From NCBI RefSeq assembly GCF_000722545.1, contig NZ_JNVM01000019.1:1-64000 (forward strand): a stretch of DNA of 64,000 bases, given 5' to 3'. Positions 1 to 7,332 of the stretch are shown in pieces. How positions within the stretch are numbered: the stretch's first letter is position 1; every line of letters begins with the position of its first letter. This DNA comes from Paenibacillus tyrphae. GTDB taxonomy: Bacteria > Bacillota > Bacilli > Paenibacillales > NBRC-103111. Under the pieces are notes generated by a model. It searched no databases. It had not been told where the DNA came from and saw nothing but the letters and a program-made list of their open reading frames with translations. Both the position numbers and the translations under genes were made by a program.

Positions 1-84
1 AAAGGCGAACGCTATCGCTCCTACAGTAGATACCCCACCTCCGTTTGTATCTCTATTTCAGTCAAAAACTCTTTCTCAACACTT
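1..84 (-). repeat. Dispersed inverted-repeat element, copy A (cut by window edge)
   Basis: Read on the minus strand, this stretch starts with a terminal TGTTGAGAAAGAG (84 downward), continues to CGGAGGTGGGGTAT, then to AGGAGCGATAGCGTTCG. The same order and spacing recur in copy C at 50519-50600. The window edge cuts the element, so its far end is not visible. There is no coding sequence in it. It resembles a MITE-like or other structured intergenic repeat, but its family is not identified. Confidence 0.7.
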
Positions 85-86
85 TG

Positions 87-166
87 AATAGGTTAAAAAT
101 AACCTATTTTTTTATTTACAGAATAAAATTTATAGGTTATATTTTACCTAGGTTAATTTTAACCTA
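87..166 (+). promoter_or_regulatory. SigA-type promoter with three tandem palindromic operators
   Basis: Three sites share the form TAGGTTA-N4-TAACCTA: 87-108 (perfect arms of nine bases), 133-150 (one mismatch) and 149-166 (perfect seven-base arms). A promoter TTTACA (115-120), 17-base spacer, TATATT (138-143) fits between them, so the second site covers the -10 and the third covers the start region. This is a classic repressor layout. The repressor is not identified and may lie outside the window to the left. Confidence 0.75.
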
Positions 167-212
167 TAGAACAATCAACATTCATCAAACCGCGACAAAG
201 GAGAAATTTGTG

Positions 213-1397
213 ATGAAACTTATTTTTCAAGATCCTACCTTTTCCTTCGAGCTGCTTCGTACGTTAAGCTACGCCCCTTACGGAGGCGCGGATATCGGCG
301 AATGTTTGGCGACCTGCTACCGGATCGAGGAGAGCAATTTTGAAAGCTGGTATGCCGAATGGTACAAAACGGCGGAGCGCATTCACGCCCAAGCTGCCAA
401 CAGCCTGGCGCGAGGCAAGCGGATCAGCGCGCGGGAGTCGTTTTTACGGGCGTCCAATTATTACCGTACCGCAGAGTTTTTCCTGCACGGCACCCCGGAT
501 GACCCGCGCATGCTCGAAACGTGGGAAAAAAGCCGGAGCACGTTCCGCCAAGCGATCCCGCTTATGGATTGGCCCGTGGAGTCAGTGGAGATTCCTTATG
601 AAGGGACCAGTTTGCCCGGATATTTCTACCGGGTGGATGACGCGCCCCGGCCAACGTTAATTATTCACGGCGGCTACGATTCCACAGGAGAGGAGCTTTA
701 CTTCGGAGGAGCGGCGGCGGCGCTTCAGCGGGGATACAACTGTCTGACGTTCGAAGGGCCGGGACAAGGCGCGACGATTCGGCTGCAGCGCATTCCGTTT
801 CGCCACGATTGGGAGAAGGTGATTACGCCGGTCGTCGATTATTTACATACCCGGCCGGAAGTGGATAAGCAGCGGATTGCGCTGATGGGCATCAGTCTCG
901 GAGGATTTTTGGCGCCGCGGGCCGCAGCGTATGAGCACCGCCTTGCTGCTTGTATCGCGAACGACGGCCTGTTCACCTTCCAATTCGGCGAAATGGCCCC
1001 CAAGGGAGCAAACGTGGACTTCAAGCTGGAGACCTATATCCAGGAGCTGATGGCCAACAATACCGGCATCCGTTGGGCTGTCGATAACGGCCGGTTCACG
1101 TTCCAGGCGAAAACGTTCCTTGAGCTGATCGAAAAAACGCAGCCGTTCACACTGGAAGGCATTGCGGATAAAATTAAATGTCCCGTACTCGTATGCGAAG
1201 CGGAGGCCGATCATTTCTTCGCCGGCCAGCCGATGAAGCTTTACGAGGCGCTTACGTGCCCTAAAACGTTCATGCTCTTCACGGCGGAAGATGGCAGCGA
1301 AGAGCATTGCCAATTCGGGGCGCTGCTCCTGTTTAATCAACGTGTCTTCGAGTGGCTGGACGATGTGATGGACGGTCTCGGCAGCCCGAAGCAATAA
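213..1397 (+). CDS. Alpha/beta hydrolase, dipeptidyl-aminopeptidase/DUF1100-like
   Basis: A cytoplasmic alpha/beta hydrolase of 394 residues. An N-terminal helical region of about 130 residues precedes the hydrolase fold. The nucleophile elbow is GISLGG with Ser228, the acid is probably in EAEADHF and the histidine in EEHCQFG, completing a Ser-Asp-His triad. The oxyanion-side motif IHGGYDS is present. The start was set at the ATG at 213 because AAAGGAG sits eight bases upstream; longer in-frame starts run into the operator region. The gene stands alone under three operators and lies between dispersed repeat copies A and B. The substrate is unknown; relatives act on esters, peptides or C-C bonds. 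Confidence 0.85.
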   Translation: MKLIFQDPTFSFELLRTLSYAPYGGADIGECLATCYRIEESNFESWYAEWYKTAERIHAQAANSLARGKRISARESFLRASNYYRTAEFFLHGTPDDPRMLETWEKSRSTFRQAIPLMDWPVESVEIPYEGTSLPGYFYRVDDAPRPTLIIHGGYDSTGEELYFGGAAAALQRGYNCLTFEGPGQGATIRLQRIPFRHDWEKVITPVVDYLHTRPEVDKQRIALMGISLGGFLAPRAAAYEHRLAACIANDGLFTFQFGEMAPKGANVDFKLETYIQELMANNTGIRWAVDNGRFTFQAKTFLELIEKTQPFTLEGIADKIKCPVLVCEAEADHFFAGQPMKLYEALTCPKTFMLFTAEDGSEEHCQFGALLLFNQRVFEWLDDVMDGLGSPKQ

Positions 1398-1428
1398 GGC
1401 GGGAAGCCAGCACTGACGGGCCGCAAAA

Positions 1429-1454
1429 AACGCTCTGGAAAAATCCGGAGCGTT
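1429..1454. terminator. Hairpin after the hydrolase gene
   Basis: AACGCTCTGGA and TCCGGAGCGTT form a stem around AAAA with one mismatch, 32 bases after the hydrolase stop. The T-run lies on the minus-strand side, so it may terminate in both directions. Copy B of the repeat begins directly after it. Confidence 0.5.
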
Positions 1455-1459
1455 CAGAG

Positions 1460-1652
1460 TGTTGAGAACCTCTTGAAGAGAAATCTCAGACCAATAGAGG
1501 TGGGGTATATCCCGTAAGAGTTTACGTCAGCCTTTGAAACCCGTGAAAATACCGCTAATTCTAATCAAGTTCATGGGTTTCAAGAGCGGCTGGAGGGATA
1601 TACCCCACCGGCATATGCAGAGAGTTTTCTATGCGAAGCGGGTTTCTCGACA
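1460..1652. repeat. Dispersed inverted-repeat element, copy B
   Basis: About 193 bp bounded by TGTTGAGAA (1460-1468) and its inverted counterpart TTTCTCGACA (1643-1652). Inside, GGTGGGGTATAT (1499-1510) and ATATACCCCACC (1598-1609) are exact inverted repeats, and a further pair, GAAACCC and GGGTTTC, lies between them. The same terminal and subterminal motifs bound copy C. No protein is encoded. The nested symmetry would fold into one long hairpin as RNA or single-stranded DNA. Confidence 0.75.
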
Positions 1653-1669
1653 AGCGCCGGAGCACGTGC

Positions 1670-3427
1670 TTAAGGGTTTTGCAGCGCTTCGCTTATTTTG
1701 TGGTACGGAAGCTTCGGCGCATCATGCTCGTCGTAGATGAGCCCGTTGCCGAATACGTTGTATTCGCCCTCAGGCTGAAGCGACGAATAGCGGTCGGTAA
1801 ATCCCCACATGGCGTAGGACGTAAACCGGTTATTCGCTTTGGTCAGCGCCAGAATCGATTTGAAATATTCCGCCTGCTTGCTGCGCAGCGTGTCCGTGAC
1901 CTTGCCATGCATGTTTACGTCCAGCTCCGATACCCGCACCTCCAAGCCAAGATCGGTGAAACGTTTGACCGTGCGCTTGAACTCGTTCGCCGATACGGGA
2001 TCGTACGTCCCGTCGCTGTCTTTGCCGATATCTTCGTGAACCTGGAAGCCGATGCCGTGTAGAGGCACCCCGCGCGACTGGAGCCGCTGGACGAGCTTAT
2101 ACAGCGCGTCCGCTTTGTCGTCCTCCGCCTCGCAGCCATACTCGTTGATGTACAGCTTGGCGTCCGGGTCGGCCTCGTGAGCGGCGCGCAGCGCAATGTC
2201 CAGAAACTTCTCGCCCATCGCCTTGAACCAAATCGAATCCCGCAAGCCGAGATTGACGTTAAACTTCTCGTCCTTGAGCGGTTCGTTGATGACGTCCCAC
2301 TCCTTGATTCTGCCCTTGTACCGTCCGACCACCGTCTTCACGTGCTCTTCCATGATGGCCTGGAGCTCGGTGGCGCTGTAGTTGCCTTGCGTGAGCCAAC
2401 GGGGATTCGCCTCGCTCCAGACCAGAGCATGACCGTGAACAGCCATACCGTTGCGTTCCGCGAATTCGACTAAGCTGTCCCCTTCCGCAAAAGCGTAAAC
2501 GTTCCGCTGCGGATGAATGAACTGAAACTTCATATCGTTTTCCGGTGTCAGGATGCTGAACTCCCGTCCCAGAATGCTTCGGTAAGCGGAATCCGTCATG
2601 GTCGGGATGACGGCCGCTGCCGTACCGATGTTCAGGTGCGGCGCATTTGTCCGCGCCAGTGCCCGCAGCGAGTCCGCACTCTGCGGCACGGCAGCGATCC
2701 CCAGATCGCTTACCGTTACCGCCGAGGCGCTACCCTCCGCTTGAGCCGTCAGCGACTTGAGCGTAAACGAGCTGCCGACGTCCGCATCGGCACCGAAATA
2801 CACTTTGCCATCCGCGAACACTCCGGGGTCCGCCATTTCTCCGACTTTGGCCTGATTTACGTAAAATGCGAGTTTGCCGCTCTTGACCAGAAGCCGGACA
2901 TCGAGCGTTCCGGCCGATGTATAATTAAAAGCCGCTTTCTTCGGATCGGCGGAAGAGCCGTTATAGACGGCAGCCGTTAGTTTGCCGTTCTTCAACATAA
3001 TCGATACCGCCTTGCCTTCCTGCCGCCATTCGTCCTGGATGACCGGGAGCGTACCGTACAACTGGAGCCCGGCGCTTTTGCCGGGGGAGGAGACGATTTG
3101 AAAGCTTACCGAAAAATCGCCCGATACGTTCAAAACCGGACCGCGCAAATTGATCGGCGGATTGCTGACCGTCGGCTGCGACAAATTGTTGCCCCAAGGG
3201 ATGATGGCCCGCCCTATTCCAGTAACGGTCACTTCATCGCCGGCCACAGTTGCTCCTGAAAATCGGGTCCAATCGTGCCCCCGGATCAAATCGACTGTCG
3301 CAGGAGCCAACGGCACATCGGCTACTTCGGCCGAAGCGGCCCCCGGCATTACGGAAACAAGCTGAAGCTGCAGCAGCAGCAAAGATACTGCGCCGAGCTT
3401 GAAGCTTCGTTTGCTTCTCGTCATCAT
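1670..3427 (-). CDS. Secreted endo-1,4-beta-xylanase, GH10
   Basis: Hydrolyses internal beta-1,4 links of xylan outside the cell. A signal peptide ends near the AASA segment (about residue 33). Residues ~40-230 form a beta-rich concanavalin/LamG- or CBM-like module, followed by the GH10 barrel. GH10 hallmarks visible are HGHALVW, the acid/base Glu382 in WDVINEP, and the nucleophile Glu501 in VSELDVN. There is no C-terminal SLH anchor. Three candidate starts overlap (TTG 3430, ATG 3427, ATG 3424); AAGGGG seven bases upstream favours 3427. It has its own promoter and lies directly downstream of the solute-binding lipoprotein gene of the ECF sigma cluster, which suggests a common polysaccharide theme. 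Confidence 0.92.
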   Translation of the reverse strand: MMTRSKRSFKLGAVSLLLLQLQLVSVMPGAASAEVADVPLAPATVDLIRGHDWTRFSGATVAGDEVTVTGIGRAIIPWGNNLSQPTVSNPPINLRGPVLNVSGDFSVSFQIVSSPGKSAGLQLYGTLPVIQDEWRQEGKAVSIMLKNGKLTAAVYNGSSADPKKAAFNYTSAGTLDVRLLVKSGKLAFYVNQAKVGEMADPGVFADGKVYFGADADVGSSFTLKSLTAQAEGSASAVTVSDLGIAAVPQSADSLRALARTNAPHLNIGTAAAVIPTMTDSAYRSILGREFSILTPENDMKFQFIHPQRNVYAFAEGDSLVEFAERNGMAVHGHALVWSEANPRWLTQGNYSATELQAIMEEHVKTVVGRYKGRIKEWDVINEPLKDEKFNVNLGLRDSIWFKAMGEKFLDIALRAAHEADPDAKLYINEYGCEAEDDKADALYKLVQRLQSRGVPLHGIGFQVHEDIGKDSDGTYDPVSANEFKRTVKRFTDLGLEVRVSELDVNMHGKVTDTLRSKQAEYFKSILALTKANNRFTSYAMWGFTDRYSSLQPEGEYNVFGNGLIYDEHDAPKLPYHKISEALQNP

Positions 3428-3470
3428 CAATAAACCCCTTCCCCTATTGTGAATTGGTCGTAATAACCCA

Positions 3471-3499
3471 ATTATAAGGCGCGTTTCTAGGTTTTTCCA
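3471..3499 (-). promoter_or_regulatory. Promoter of the xylanase gene
   Basis: On the minus strand TGGAAA (3499-3494), a 17-base spacer and TATAAT (3476-3471) form a SigA-type promoter about 44 bases before the xylanase start. No catabolite-repression site was recognised. Confidence 0.6.
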
Positions 3500-3531
3500 T
3501 GTCTTTTTTTACGATGGATCTGCACAAAGCA

Positions 3532-3558
3532 AAGCCCAGCGGACAGGTCGCTGGGCTT
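3532..3558 (-). terminator. Hairpin after the solute-binding lipoprotein gene
   Basis: AAGCCCAGCG and CGCTGGGCTT form a perfect ten-base stem 31 bases past the stop of the 3589-4989 gene. The T-tail is weak, so termination may be incomplete and allow some read-through toward the xylanase gene. Confidence 0.6.
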
Positions 3559-3588
3559 ATCTGCTTTGATGACGGATGGCAGGCAGTG

Positions 3589-4989
3589 CTATTTCGCTGC
3601 TCCCCCGTCCGTTCCCGATTCCGGAGGCTCCGCCAGCCATGCTTCATCCAGCACCTGCTGGCCTTCCCTTTGAAGCTGCTGCAGCGCCTGCCGCACCGTC
3701 GATTTTCCGGTCATAATCCATTCAATCTGCTCGTCCGCCTTCTTATCGAATTCCTCGTAAAAACGCGAGGGGGGATTCGGGTTCATCTCCATTCCCGTTC
3801 CAAGCGTATCGTCATACTTCACTTGATAAAACGGCTCCATGCTGCGGCCGTCTACCGTATTGACGAAGCCCAATCGGGTTATCAACTCCTTGGAGGTCTT
3901 CGTTTCGACTTTGGCTGCTTCCGGACTGTTGAAATAGCGGACGACCTTCCAAGCTTTGTCCGCTTGATCAGACCCTGCGCCGATCGCAAAAACCGGGTGC
4001 AGGTTAAATCCCCGCTGCCATGAACTGCTGCCGTCCGTTGAAGGCGGCCTCACAATCTGCCAATCGATCTTGGAGCCGCTTTGCTGCAGTTGGTCGATCT
4101 GCCATGGACTGCTTATGGTCATCGCCGCCCTTCCCTGACTGAACAAGTCCGAATCGACATCTTCCTTATCCCAGCGACCTTTGTTGTTCTTCCCGACAAT
4201 CACCGGCATGGAGCCGTTCTTCCAAGCTTCCGTAATTTGCGAGAATACCTTCTGCCAAGCCTCCGTGTCGATTGTGACGGTACGTCCCTTCGCATCCGTC
4301 ACATTGAGACCCATGTCCCATCCCATCGATTGGATCATCGAGAACTTCGACATCTTAAACGGCTGATGAAATCCGTAAATCTGGTCCTTCTCGTTCTTCG
4401 CGCCTCGGAATTTGCCTGCCAGCTCAAACAGGGCATCCCAAGTCATGCCTTCTGTCGGGTACGACACCTTGTACTGATCGAAAAGTCCTTTATTGTAAAA
4501 CAGCACGGTACTGGAAAATTGGGGGGCAAGCCCGTATAGCTTGCCGCTCCCCTTGGCGCGCAAATAATCAATAGCAGTCGGAAGCATGTTTTCGATATCG
4601 AATTTGTCCTGCTTGATAAACGAGTCCAACTCGTACAGCTTGCCCGTCGCCGCGAGCCGCTGATACTCCCAGAAACCCGTAATAATAAGGTCAGGTTTCT
4701 GCTCGTCCAATAGCTTGTCCATCTCTTTCTGCGGATTTTTGCCGGGGCCCATCGTTTCTGCAGTTGCGATGACTTCCACCTCAAACTGGGGGAATTTGAC
4801 CATAAAATAATCACCGTACAGATTGTCAAACGCTTCCTGGTTGAAATAAGCCACCTTGAGCTTCGTCCGTTCCGGCGGGGCCGCAGCCGGCGCATCATTG
4901 CAGCCGGCCGCGCTCCAAGCCAGTGCGCCCGCCAGCAGAGGGAGCAGCAGCTTGTTCCTCCGATTTCTTGTCGTTCCGCTCCGATTCAT
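3589..4989 (-). CDS. ABC-type extracellular solute-binding lipoprotein
   Basis: A family-1 (sugar-type) solute-binding protein of 466 residues, anchored through a lipobox (SAAGC, Cys30). The two-lobed fold is shown by the N-terminal KVAYFN strand, the KPDLIITGFWEY segment, and KLYGLAPQFSSTVLFYNK, which is shared almost word for word with the products of 5000-6580 and 7333-8784. The start ATG has AGGGGGAG just upstream and lies ten bases after the stop of the anti-sigma-like gene, so it is the third gene of the sigma-factor operon. No MalF/MalG-type permease or ATPase lies anywhere in the cluster. It may therefore feed distant permeases or deliver ligand to the membrane sensor. The ligand is unknown. 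Confidence 0.88.
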   Translation of the reverse strand: MNRSGTTRNRRNKLLLPLLAGALAWSAAGCNDAPAAAPPERTKLKVAYFNQEAFDNLYGDYFMVKFPQFEVEVIATAETMGPGKNPQKEMDKLLDEQKPDLIITGFWEYQRLAATGKLYELDSFIKQDKFDIENMLPTAIDYLRAKGSGKLYGLAPQFSSTVLFYNKGLFDQYKVSYPTEGMTWDALFELAGKFRGAKNEKDQIYGFHQPFKMSKFSMIQSMGWDMGLNVTDAKGRTVTIDTEAWQKVFSQITEAWKNGSMPVIVGKNNKGRWDKEDVDSDLFSQGRAAMTISSPWQIDQLQQSGSKIDWQIVRPPSTDGSSSWQRGFNLHPVFAIGAGSDQADKAWKVVRYFNSPEAAKVETKTSKELITRLGFVNTVDGRSMEPFYQVKYDDTLGTGMEMNPNPPSRFYEEFDKKADEQIEWIMTGKSTVRQALQQLQREGQQVLDEAWLAEPPESGTDGGAAK

Positions 4990-4999
4990 GGCTCTCCCC

Positions 5000-6580
5000 C
5001 TATGGTGTCCCGCCGTCCACCGCCGCCTGGGCTTTGACCGGCTTCTTCTGTGCTGCGTTTTTCGCCTGAATCAGCGCCTGCTGTCCGTTATCTTGAAGCT
5101 CCCGTGTTGCCTGGGAGACCGTCTTCTTGCCTTTCAACACATCCTTGGACAACTGCGTCGCAAGCTCCTGGAAGGCTGAATAAAACTCTGTTGGCACGCC
5201 CGGAGTCTCTTGCGACTCCGCCGGCGGACGAAGGCTCGTGAACGCTTCGACAAGCTTTTCTTGCCCCTTGACCGCAGAAAGACTCGATAAACGCGAAGGC
5301 GAAGTACCGCTGCCGATACTCTGTGTAAGCATTTTGCGAGCCATTTCCTCGCTGTTGATGAACTTGACAAGCTCCCATGCCTCCCTCCGGTTCTCGGAGG
5401 CCGCATTCACCGCATAGATCGTGCGGACCGAGAAGGAAGACGATTCGTTCGGCCGGGACGGATCCGTCGGCTCGATCACGACATCCCATGGAACAGAGGA
5501 CATCTTGTATCTGGACGAAGCCTCGTTCAAATCCTTAACGAAGCCGTAACTTTGCAGCGTCATCGCCGCTTGCCCTGTCATGAACGGATTGGCCCTGTAC
5601 ATATCTTCCCTTGTAGACAACTTTTCCAGCGGCGGTTGCTCATAAATATATCCGCCACGGACCGCATCCAGCACGGCTGTCCAAACCTTCTGCCACTCCG
5701 GCGTATTGACGGTGACCTGCTTGCCTGAAGAATCGAGGATGCTCAGTCCCTTGGCCTGCCCCGCCTGTTGTACCAAACCGAATGGACCGGAATAAGCGCG
5801 TGTGACCAAACCGTAGACCCGGTCCTTTGCATTCGGGGCCGCCGGAAACCGGGAAGCGAGCTGCAGCAGCTCCTCCCAGCTCATGCCGTTCTTCGGGTAG
5901 CTGATCCCGTATTTGTCAAACAGCTCCTTGTTGTAGAAGAGCGCGCGCTGGTCATATTCCGGCGCGATCCCGTACAGCTTGCCTCCGCCCTCGGTACGAA
6001 GCCTGTCGACAACGCCGGCATGTATATTTTGCAGATCGAAGCCCTCCTGCCGGATCACGTCGTCCAACGCGTACAGCTTGCCCTCCTTGGCCAACTGCGC
6101 GTATTCGGACAGCGACAGCGCCAGCACGTCGGGTTTGTCTTTTTCCAGTTGTTCCTCAAGATTGGTCCTGATTGCGGCATAGGGTTCACTTCCGATTCCC
6201 GTCTCTACCTTGACGGTGACATTCGGGTAACGGATCGTAAACGCTTTACCATATTGCATCATGAACGTTGTTTCATGAACAAACGAAACTTTCAGCGTCT
6301 TCTCCTTATTCGGGTCCATTGCCTCCAGGGCCGCCTTCTGCTTGGACAGCTTGGATAATCCCTCGATCAGCCGGTCCGCCTGGGTCCATCCGACCGCCAG
6401 CACAAGCACGCACGCCACCGCGGGACTCCAGCGGAGCCAGCGTTTGCTTCCGACGGGCGGCTGCTTCGTCTCCACCCGCTCCTTCACCTTATGCATGAGT
6501 TCCTTGGAAAAGCCGCCCTGTCTGAGCTGCAGCCGGGTCAGATGCTTCTCCCAATGTTCGGGTTCGAGCCGTTTCGTCAT
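5000..6580 (-). CDS. Putative anti-sigma factor fused to a solute-binding-protein sensor domain
   Basis: A 526-residue single-pass membrane protein. Residues 1-51 are a basic cytoplasmic segment, ~52-68 a transmembrane helix (SPAVACVLVLAVGW), then a short coiled segment, and ~90-510 a complete family-1 solute-binding-protein fold (KLYGIAPEYDQRALFYNK, MSWEELLQLASRFP). There is no lipobox, so the SBP is tethered by the helix. Its ATG overlaps the sigma-factor stop by four bases, the classic arrangement of an ECF sigma and its anti-sigma. The inference is that ligand binding outside alters sequestration of the sigma inside. The cytoplasmic part has no recognisable zinc anti-sigma motif, so the anti-sigma role rests on context. 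Alternatively it is merely a tethered transport receptor. Confidence 0.72.
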   Translation of the reverse strand: MTKRLEPEHWEKHLTRLQLRQGGFSKELMHKVKERVETKQPPVGSKRWLRWSPAVACVLVLAVGWTQADRLIEGLSKLSKQKAALEAMDPNKEKTLKVSFVHETTFMMQYGKAFTIRYPNVTVKVETGIGSEPYAAIRTNLEEQLEKDKPDVLALSLSEYAQLAKEGKLYALDDVIRQEGFDLQNIHAGVVDRLRTEGGGKLYGIAPEYDQRALFYNKELFDKYGISYPKNGMSWEELLQLASRFPAAPNAKDRVYGLVTRAYSGPFGLVQQAGQAKGLSILDSSGKQVTVNTPEWQKVWTAVLDAVRGGYIYEQPPLEKLSTREDMYRANPFMTGQAAMTLQSYGFVKDLNEASSRYKMSSVPWDVVIEPTDPSRPNESSSFSVRTIYAVNAASENRREAWELVKFINSEEMARKMLTQSIGSGTSPSRLSSLSAVKGQEKLVEAFTSLRPPAESQETPGVPTEFYSAFQELATQLSKDVLKGKKTVSQATRELQDNGQQALIQAKNAAQKKPVKAQAAVDGGTP

Positions 6581-7122
6581 GCCTTTCTCCCCTCCTCGCC
6601 GAGCTGCTGCGATACTTTGGCGCGCGCCCGGGAAAGTCTAGATTTAACCGTGCCTTCGGACACGTTCAGCAGCTTCGCGATTTCCGCGTAAGACAGCTGA
6701 TGGTGCGCATGCAGCAGCAGCACCTCGCGCAGCTTGTAGGGCAAGCCGAGCACCGTGTTCCACACTTCCTCCTCGGCAAGCAGGCCGATCACTTGCGATT
6801 CCGCCGACGGCTCCTGGCCTTCCTGGCGCAGAATGCCGAAAGGAATGACGCGGCGTATCCACGCCGACCGCCAATGATCGCGCACCAGATTGCGGGTAAT
6901 GGCGAGCAGCCATGTCTTGATGCTGGCCTCGCCGCGAAACGTATATAACCGCTCGTACACCCGTACGAACACGTCCTGCGTCACATCGTCCGCCAACGTC
7001 CGGTTCTTCGACAGGAAAAAGGCATAGTTCCATACGTCTTCACCGTACGCCAGCATGATGTCCGAAAGAGCGGCGTTTTTATCCAAGCCGCCGGACATCG
7101 ATTTTAAGTATTCAAAGGCCAC
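6577..7122 (-). CDS. ECF-type RNA polymerase sigma factor
   Basis: A 181-residue two-domain sigma factor. Region 2 is seen in LADDVTQDVFVRVYERLY and the following IKTWLLAITRNLVRDHWR; region 4 in LPYKLREVLLLH and YAEIAKLLNVSEGTVKSRL, a helix-turn-helix reading the -35. The length is usual for SigW/SigX-type ECF factors and no extra C-terminal domain is present. The GTG start is supported by TGAGGTGA eight bases upstream. It is the first gene of the operon with the SBP-fused membrane protein and a solute-binding lipoprotein. An ECF-type promoter just upstream, matching one facing the other way, suggests that it transcribes its own operon and the divergent one. Confidence 0.92.
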   Translation of the reverse strand: MAFEYLKSMSGGLDKNAALSDIMLAYGEDVWNYAFFLSKNRTLADDVTQDVFVRVYERLYTFRGEASIKTWLLAITRNLVRDHWRSAWIRRVIPFGILRQEGQEPSAESQVIGLLAEEEVWNTVLGLPYKLREVLLLHAHHQLSYAEIAKLLNVSEGTVKSRLSRARAKVSQQLGEEGRKA

Positions 7123-7144
7123 CCGGGTTCACCTCACATGGAAT

Positions 7145-7171
7145 TGGACGAAGCAACGGAAGAAAGGTTCC
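7145..7171 (-). promoter_or_regulatory. ECF-type promoter of the sigma factor operon
   Basis: On the minus strand GGAAC (7171-7167) is followed after exactly 16 bases by CGTCCA (7150-7145), the -35/-10 pattern of Firmicute ECF sigma factors. The expected start leaves a leader of about 15 bases before the GTG at 7122. It matches the divergent promoter at 7229-7255 in both boxes and spacer. Confidence 0.75.
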
Positions 7172-7228
7172 CTTCTATAGAAAAATTTTAAGCTCGCCGC
7201 CTCTTTCACAAAAATATTCACGCCCAAC

Positions 7229-7255
7229 GGAACGAATCCAAGAATCCCCCGTCTA
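7229..7255 (+). promoter_or_regulatory. ECF-type promoter of the divergent SBP-PAP2-GH26 operon
   Basis: GGAAC (7229-7233), a 16-base spacer, then CGTCTA (7250-7255). This is a textbook ECF promoter and the mirror of the one at 7145-7171. The likely transcription start is near 7262, about 70 bases ahead of the ATG at 7333. Confidence 0.78.
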
Positions 7256-7332
7256 CTGCTTGACAACAAAAAAAACAGAAGGTGGGACGAAAACGCATCG
7301 TCACTACACTTCGGAAATGGGTGGGATCGCAA

